NCBI RefSeq assembly: GCF_025685645.1
Contig: NZ_JAGSYF010000001.1
Location: forward strand, 1,178,001-1,242,000
Direction: 5' to 3'
Source: Edaphobacter bradus
GTDB lineage: Bacteria; Acidobacteriota; Terriglobia; Terriglobales; Acidobacteriaceae
Length of the DNA stretch: 64,000 nucleotides
The notes below the pieces were generated by a model. The model ran no database searches, was not told the DNA's origin, and was given only the letters and a program-made list of their open reading frames with translations. Position numbers and translations under genes: made by a program. Positions 61,461 through 64,000 of this stretch are shown here, one piece after another. Positions within the stretch are counted from its first letter, which is position 1, and each line of letters begins with the position of its first letter.

Positions 61461-61808
61461 ATGAGCATGAAAGTACAGACCCGCCAAGTGGACGGGGTCA
61501 CCATTCTCGATCTCAGCGGCCGAATTACCCTCGGCGAAGGCAGCGTCACCATTCGCGATTCAGTTCGCGACATGCTTACCAAGGGACAAAAGAAGATCCT
61601 TCTGAACCTGGGCGAGATCACCTACATCGACAGCTCGGGCATCGGTGAGCTGGTCAGCGCGTTTACGACGGTGAAGAACGCGGGCGGCGAGTTGAAGCTG
61701 CTGAACCTGACCAAGAAGGTCCATGACCTGCTGCAGATCACGAAGCTGTACACCGTCTTCGACATCAAGGACGACGAGGCGGCCGCGATCGCATCTTTCG
61801 GCAAGTAA
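61461..61808 (+). CDS. STAS-domain anti-anti-sigma factor
   Basis: 115 residues with AAGGAG upstream. The phospho-acceptor segment [11 protein letters not shown] puts Ser58-Ser59 where SpoIIAA has its phosphorylated Ser58. When unphosphorylated it should bind the RsbW-like kinase encoded just upstream and free that kinase's sigma factor. A second function, such as binding in polysaccharide-export control, is possible for lone STAS proteins. Confidence 0.9.
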   Translation: MSMKVQTRQVDGVTILDLSGRITLGEGSVTIRDSVRDMLTKGQKKILLNLGEITYIDSSGIGELVSAFTTVKNAGGELKLLNLTKKVHDLLQITKLYTVFDIKDDEAAAIASFGK

Positions 61809-61831
61809 AGACGGGAAGCCAAAGACGCAAG

Positions 61832-61860
61832 AAAGGCCGCCGCGGGTGCGACGGCCTTTT
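61832..61860 (+). terminator. Terminator after the STAS gene
   Basis: AAAGGCCG pairs with CGGCCTTT around a 12-base loop, and TTTTCTT follows on the plus strand, giving a classical Rho-independent shape. It also faces the convergent lemA gene. Confidence 0.85.
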
Positions 61861-61894
61861 CTTGTGTGCCGATGGTTCAATTCGCCTTCTGCAG

Positions 61895-62479
61895 TTACTT
61901 TGAGAAGTCGACCTTCGGCGCCGCTTTGTTCTCCGGGTTGCCCTTGAAGTACTCGTCCCGGTAGTGGAAGCCTGCCATGCCAGCCCAGAGGCTGTTGGGG
62001 AACTGGCGAACGTAGACATTGTAGTCCTCGAGAACTTTGTTGTAGCGCTGGCGCCCTACGGCAATCCGGTTTTCCGAGCCGGCAAGTTCGTCCTCGAGCC
62101 GCATGAACTGTTCGTTGCCCTTGAGGTTGGGGTACTGCTCCTGAAGGCGGAAGAAGGGGCCAAGGGCGACGTCGAGCTTCGTGTTGGCGTTGATCGCGGC
62201 GGCGTGGTCCGAGCCTGCAGCCAGAACTCCGGCGCGGGCATTTGCGATGTTGGTCAGGATAGCGGATTCTTCGGCCACGTAGCCCTTAACCGAAGCAACG
62301 AGGTTTGGGATGAGATCGAGGCGGCGCTGCTGGAGGACGTCTACCTGCGAGTAGGCAGCGTTGATGGCTTCGTTCTTCTGTACCAGAGTGTTCTTCGTGC
62401 TGACATAGCTTCCGCCCGACAAGAGCAGAACGAGAACGAGAAGGCCGACTACGCCAAGTACGACCCATAATGATTTCAT
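61895..62479 (-). CDS. LemA-family protein
   Basis: 194 residues: one N-terminal membrane helix (WVVLGVVGLLVLVLLLSGG), then a long helical domain with NTLVQKNEAINAAYSQVDVLQQRRLDLIPNLVASVKGY (residues about 30-66) and YNVYVRQFPNSLWAGMAGF, the family core. LemA proteins are anchored helical bundles of unknown biochemical role, often encoded with TPM-domain proteins, as here (the TPM gene lies 116 bases upstream). Confidence 0.92.
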   Translation of the reverse strand: MKSLWVVLGVVGLLVLVLLLSGGSYVSTKNTLVQKNEAINAAYSQVDVLQQRRLDLIPNLVASVKGYVAEESAILTNIANARAGVLAAGSDHAAAINANTKLDVALGPFFRLQEQYPNLKGNEQFMRLEDELAGSENRIAVGRQRYNKVLEDYNVYVRQFPNSLWAGMAGFHYRDEYFKGNPENKAAPKVDFSK

Positions 62480-62595
62480 GCAGTTCGATTCCCTTCTTCT
62501 GAGGTTTCTTCTGGAGTTTTGGCAGGTCTATCCGGCAATGTATCACCAACGCCGACAGATCTGCCCTGATTGAAACGACATTTGCCGGAACGGGG

Positions 62596-63372
62596 CTACC
62601 AGTCTCCGCTGGCTCCGCCTCCTCCGGAACCGCCGCCCCCGAAGCCGCCAAAGTCCCCGCCGTCATTGTCACGTCTACGATCGCCGCCTCCGCCTCCGCC
62701 CATCAGATTGCCGAGCAGGAAGAAGATGAGCCCGGTGTTTCCGGTGCTGACAAGGAAGAAGAGAATCAGCAGAATGACACCGCCGCCGAGGACGATCTCG
62801 GTCAGCGAAAGCTGGATGGGCCCGTGCTGGACTGGCTCGCGATGATACTGGTGCGTTGGCAGCGTAAGCGTGACACCGGCGTCCTGCGCTATGACGCCCG
62901 CGATCTGGCGGACGCCGAGCGGGATGGCGGTGTTGTAGTCGCCCTGCCGCACGGCGGGCGACATGGAGCGGCCGATGTCGCCCACTTTAGCGTCGTTGAG
63001 GATGCCCTCAAGGCCATAGCCCACCTCGATGCGTCCGCGCCGGGGGGTCATGACGAAGATCATCAGCACGCCGCGGTCGGTGCCCTTGGTGCCGACCTTC
63101 CACTTGTCTTCAAGCTCGGTGGCAAACTCCTCGATGCTCTGGTCGTTGTCGAGAGTCTTGATGGTGACGACCGCGATCTGGGCCTGCGCCTGCCGGTCCA
63201 CCTGGGTGCAGAGAACTTCGAGGTTCTGTTTGGTTGTTGGGTTAAGAACTCCGGCGAAGTCGTTGACGTAGCCGGTAGGGGCCGGCAGTGAGCTCACGGA
63301 CTCGGCAGACAGCGACGCTACCGGAACAAGCAGAAAAAGGATGACGGTCAGCCATCGCAGGATGGTCTTCAT
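62596..63372 (-). CDS. TPM-domain (YgcG-like) membrane protein
   Basis: 258 residues. A signal peptide is followed by the TPM domain (GYVNDFAGVLNPTTKQNLEVL, IAVVTIKTLDNDQSIEEFA, DRGVLMIFVMTPRRGRIEVGYGLEG), a membrane helix at about 193-213 and a Gly/Asp/Ser-rich tail with clustered glycines. TPM domains in plants and bacteria include acid phosphatases and photosystem II repair factors; this member's activity is unknown. Co-directional with lemA, a common arrangement. Confidence 0.9.
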   Translation of the reverse strand: MKTILRWLTVILFLLVPVASLSAESVSSLPAPTGYVNDFAGVLNPTTKQNLEVLCTQVDRQAQAQIAVVTIKTLDNDQSIEEFATELEDKWKVGTKGTDRGVLMIFVMTPRRGRIEVGYGLEGILNDAKVGDIGRSMSPAVRQGDYNTAIPLGVRQIAGVIAQDAGVTLTLPTHQYHREPVQHGPIQLSLTEIVLGGGVILLILFFLVSTGNTGLIFFLLGNLMGGGGGGDRRRDNDGGDFGGFGGGGSGGGGASGDW

Positions 63373-63415
63373 TGAGGCTCATTCTACGCCCGAACGATGA
63401 GTGTGCCGTTGACGC

Positions 63416-64000
63416 TCATTCTGATGAGGGCGGTGCGGGACGGCCTCGTCCGGCGGGAGTTGGGAGTCCCTTGCTGCGGGCGATTCTGTCAATCATGACC
63501 ATGTGCTCATGAATGACGCGGGCGCCGTTGGTGACTGCTTCCTTCAGGACGGGATCGGTGGTGCTGTTGGCTTCGATGCGGAACTCGCGCAGGTCGGCGT
63601 GGTGGTCTCTGACCATGAAGGCGATGTACTGCGTGTCGAAGGAGTCGCCGGACATTGTGCTGAGCTTGTCGTACTCTTCCTGATCGGTCTTGTTCATGCG
63701 GTTTGTCAACTTGATTCCGAGGGAGTCCGCGATAGCAGCCATCTTCCGATTGAGTGCGGTGTGGTCTTCGACCATCTTCTGGCCGAAGCCTTTGACGTCG
63801 TCGCCTGTGCCCTTCTCCGCGGCGAGCTGTCCGAGCTGGACCTCGGCGAGCCCACCTTCGGCGGCATGGCGAATAAACGTCTTGTCGCGCATGAACTGGA
63901 CGGTGTCGCCACCGGTGTTGGAGTCCCGGATTGAGGTAGAAGGCTGCGCCTGACTGGGCAGGTTCGGCTGAGTCGCTGAGGCAGGAGGAGCCAAGGGCTC
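63416..64000 (-). CDS. DUF4142-type protein, N-terminus cut by right edge
   Basis: The frame is open to the window edge (the first visible residues read EPLAPPAS), so the N-terminus, probably a signal peptide, is missing. The body is a ferritin-like four-helix DUF4142 domain: FIRHAAEGGLAEVQLGQLAAEKG, VKGFGQKMVEDHTALNRKM, QYIAFMVRDHHADLREFRIEANSTTDPVLK and IHEHMVMIDRIA, with conserved His/Glu residues. Function is unknown; members are periplasmic and often stress-linked. It is the first of three co-directional genes with the TPM and lemA genes. Confidence 0.85.
   Translation of the reverse strand, partial: EPLAPPASATQPNLPSQAQPSTSIRDSNTGGDTVQFMRDKTFIRHAAEGGLAEVQLGQLAAEKGTGDDVKGFGQKMVEDHTALNRKMAAIADSLGIKLTNRMNKTDQEEYDKLSTMSGDSFDTQYIAFMVRDHHADLREFRIEANSTTDPVLKEAVTNGARVIHEHMVMIDRIARSKGLPTPAGRGRPAPPSSE

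Overview
The window reads as a chromosome segment of an Acidobacteriaceae-type acidobacterium (Terriglobia; Granulicella, Edaphobacter or Terriglobus-like). This is inferred from GC-rich codon use, three very large Oar-like TonB-dependent receptors with an N-terminal carboxypeptidase-regulatory-like domain, a futalosine-pathway menaquinone gene (mqnE), several TAT-exported sugar enzymes and a dispersed repeat that begins GTCATTCCGAGCGAAGC. No phage, plasmid, CRISPR, rRNA or tRNA genes were seen. Most of it is core chromosome.

Layout. 1-6.1 kb: a left-edge partial gene, then gap, pgk and tpiA interleaved with small uncharacterised genes, RidA and a DUF4919-type protein. 6.1-12.4 kb: signal peptidase coupled to a class A beta-lactamase-like hydrolase, murQ, a repeat-filled gap, a GT87-like membrane protein, and murA behind a structured leader with a 39-codon ORF. 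12.4-18.5 kb: a TonB receptor divergent from a LacI regulator and an MFS transporter, probably a carbohydrate locus, then a 29-residue membrane protein. 18.7-24.5 kb: mqnE, an Asp-box beta-propeller, an OmpA-like protein and an orphan nuoB. 24.6-29.9 kb: a nitrogen-sensing operon amtB-glnK-glnD followed by a coupled secreted protein. 30-34.8 kb: an esterase pair, gmhA and a membrane protein/metal-ligand-rich protein pair. 34.9-38.6 kb: class I ribonucleotide reductase nrdA-nrdB under a cobalamin riboswitch. 38.7-50.3 kb: a Gfo/Idh oxidoreductase coupled to an ApbE protein, a secreted peroxiredoxin, two tandem TonB receptor paralogs from a segmental duplication, and a TAT-exported sugar isomerase-like protein. 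50.3-61.9 kb: an NRAMP-like transporter behind a structured leader, MutT, a HAD phosphatase, a GntR regulator and a DoxX protein sharing an operator-like site, a soluble PRC-MgtE_N-CBS protein with an M13 peptidase, and an RsbW/RsbV-like pair. 61.9-64 kb: LemA, a TPM-domain protein and a DUF4142 protein cut by the right edge.

The most interesting signals are regulatory: the B12 riboswitch on an oxygen-dependent reductase, the GACGTYATRATGTC site shared by the GntR and DoxX promoters, the leaders of murA and of the NRAMP-like gene, a short intergenic repeat around TGCAAAGTATTC, and the receptor duplication that left a broken copy of the neighbouring isomerase start. No single clearly new multi-gene system stands out. 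Domain and family names rest on motif recognition from the translated sequence; no database search was run.
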